In this document: positions 14,801 through 14,809 of the stretch, piece after piece
Position numbering within the stretch: the stretch's first letter is position 1
Layout of the letters: every line of letters starts with the position of its first letter
NCBI GenBank assembly: GCA_900761995.1
Contig: CAAFEY010000005.1
Location: forward strand, 1-14,809
Reading direction: 5' to 3'
Length of the DNA: 14,809 nucleotides
DNA from: an uncultured Collinsella sp.
GTDB taxonomy: Bacteria; Actinomycetota; Coriobacteriia; Coriobacteriales; Coriobacteriaceae
Translations under genes and position numbers: made by a program
The notes under the pieces: generated by a model
Databases searched by the model: none
What the model saw: only the letters and a program-made list of their open reading frames with translations
Told to the model about the DNA's origin: nothing

Positions 14801-14809
14801 AATCAAGCC

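Overview
The window is GC-rich and densely coded. It looks like part of an actinobacterial chromosome, most likely a gut Coriobacteriia of the Collinsella type. That guess rests on the base composition, the codon use and a secretin-less Tad pilus locus, not on any search. Almost everything is on the + strand.

Region 1 (1-2821) holds a structured 5' leader and a full-length calcium-type P-type ATPase. The leader forms two hairpins. The second one buries the ribosome binding site. The 7-nt loop of the first is perfectly complementary to part of the loop of the second, so a kissing-loop regulatory RNA is predicted. Region 2 (2822-3072) has no gene: it holds an 83-nt imperfect palindrome, a strong intrinsic terminator and a weak promoter candidate. 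Region 3 (3073-4309) is rsgA, the circularly permuted ribosome-assembly GTPase, with its own terminator. Region 4 (4310-4509) is the leader of the next operon, with an 11-bp-period direct repeat and a TTGACA box.

Region 5 (4510-14100) is one tight operon for a Tad (tight adherence/Flp) pilus: cpaB, cpaE/tadZ, cpaF/tadA, tadB, tadC, the Flp pilin, an unrecognised membrane protein, a second small pilin, a TadE-like pseudopilin, a 717-residue TadG-like protein with a cysteine-rich central region, a second TadE-like pseudopilin, and a DUF192 protein. Genes overlap or lie within about 10 nt of each other throughout. CpaF is the motor, TadB and TadC the membrane platform, TadZ the polar localiser, CpaB the extracytoplasmic assembly factor; Flp and the pseudopilins build the fibre. 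No prepilin peptidase (TadV/CpaA), secretin or TadD is present, so the peptidase must be encoded elsewhere. Four substrates share a cleavage motif with Ala, not Gly, before the cut.

Region 6 (14101-14809) is a small toxin-antitoxin pair (BrnT-like toxin, ribbon-helix-helix antitoxin) with a perfect palindrome as likely operator, followed by a good housekeeping promoter reading out of the window.
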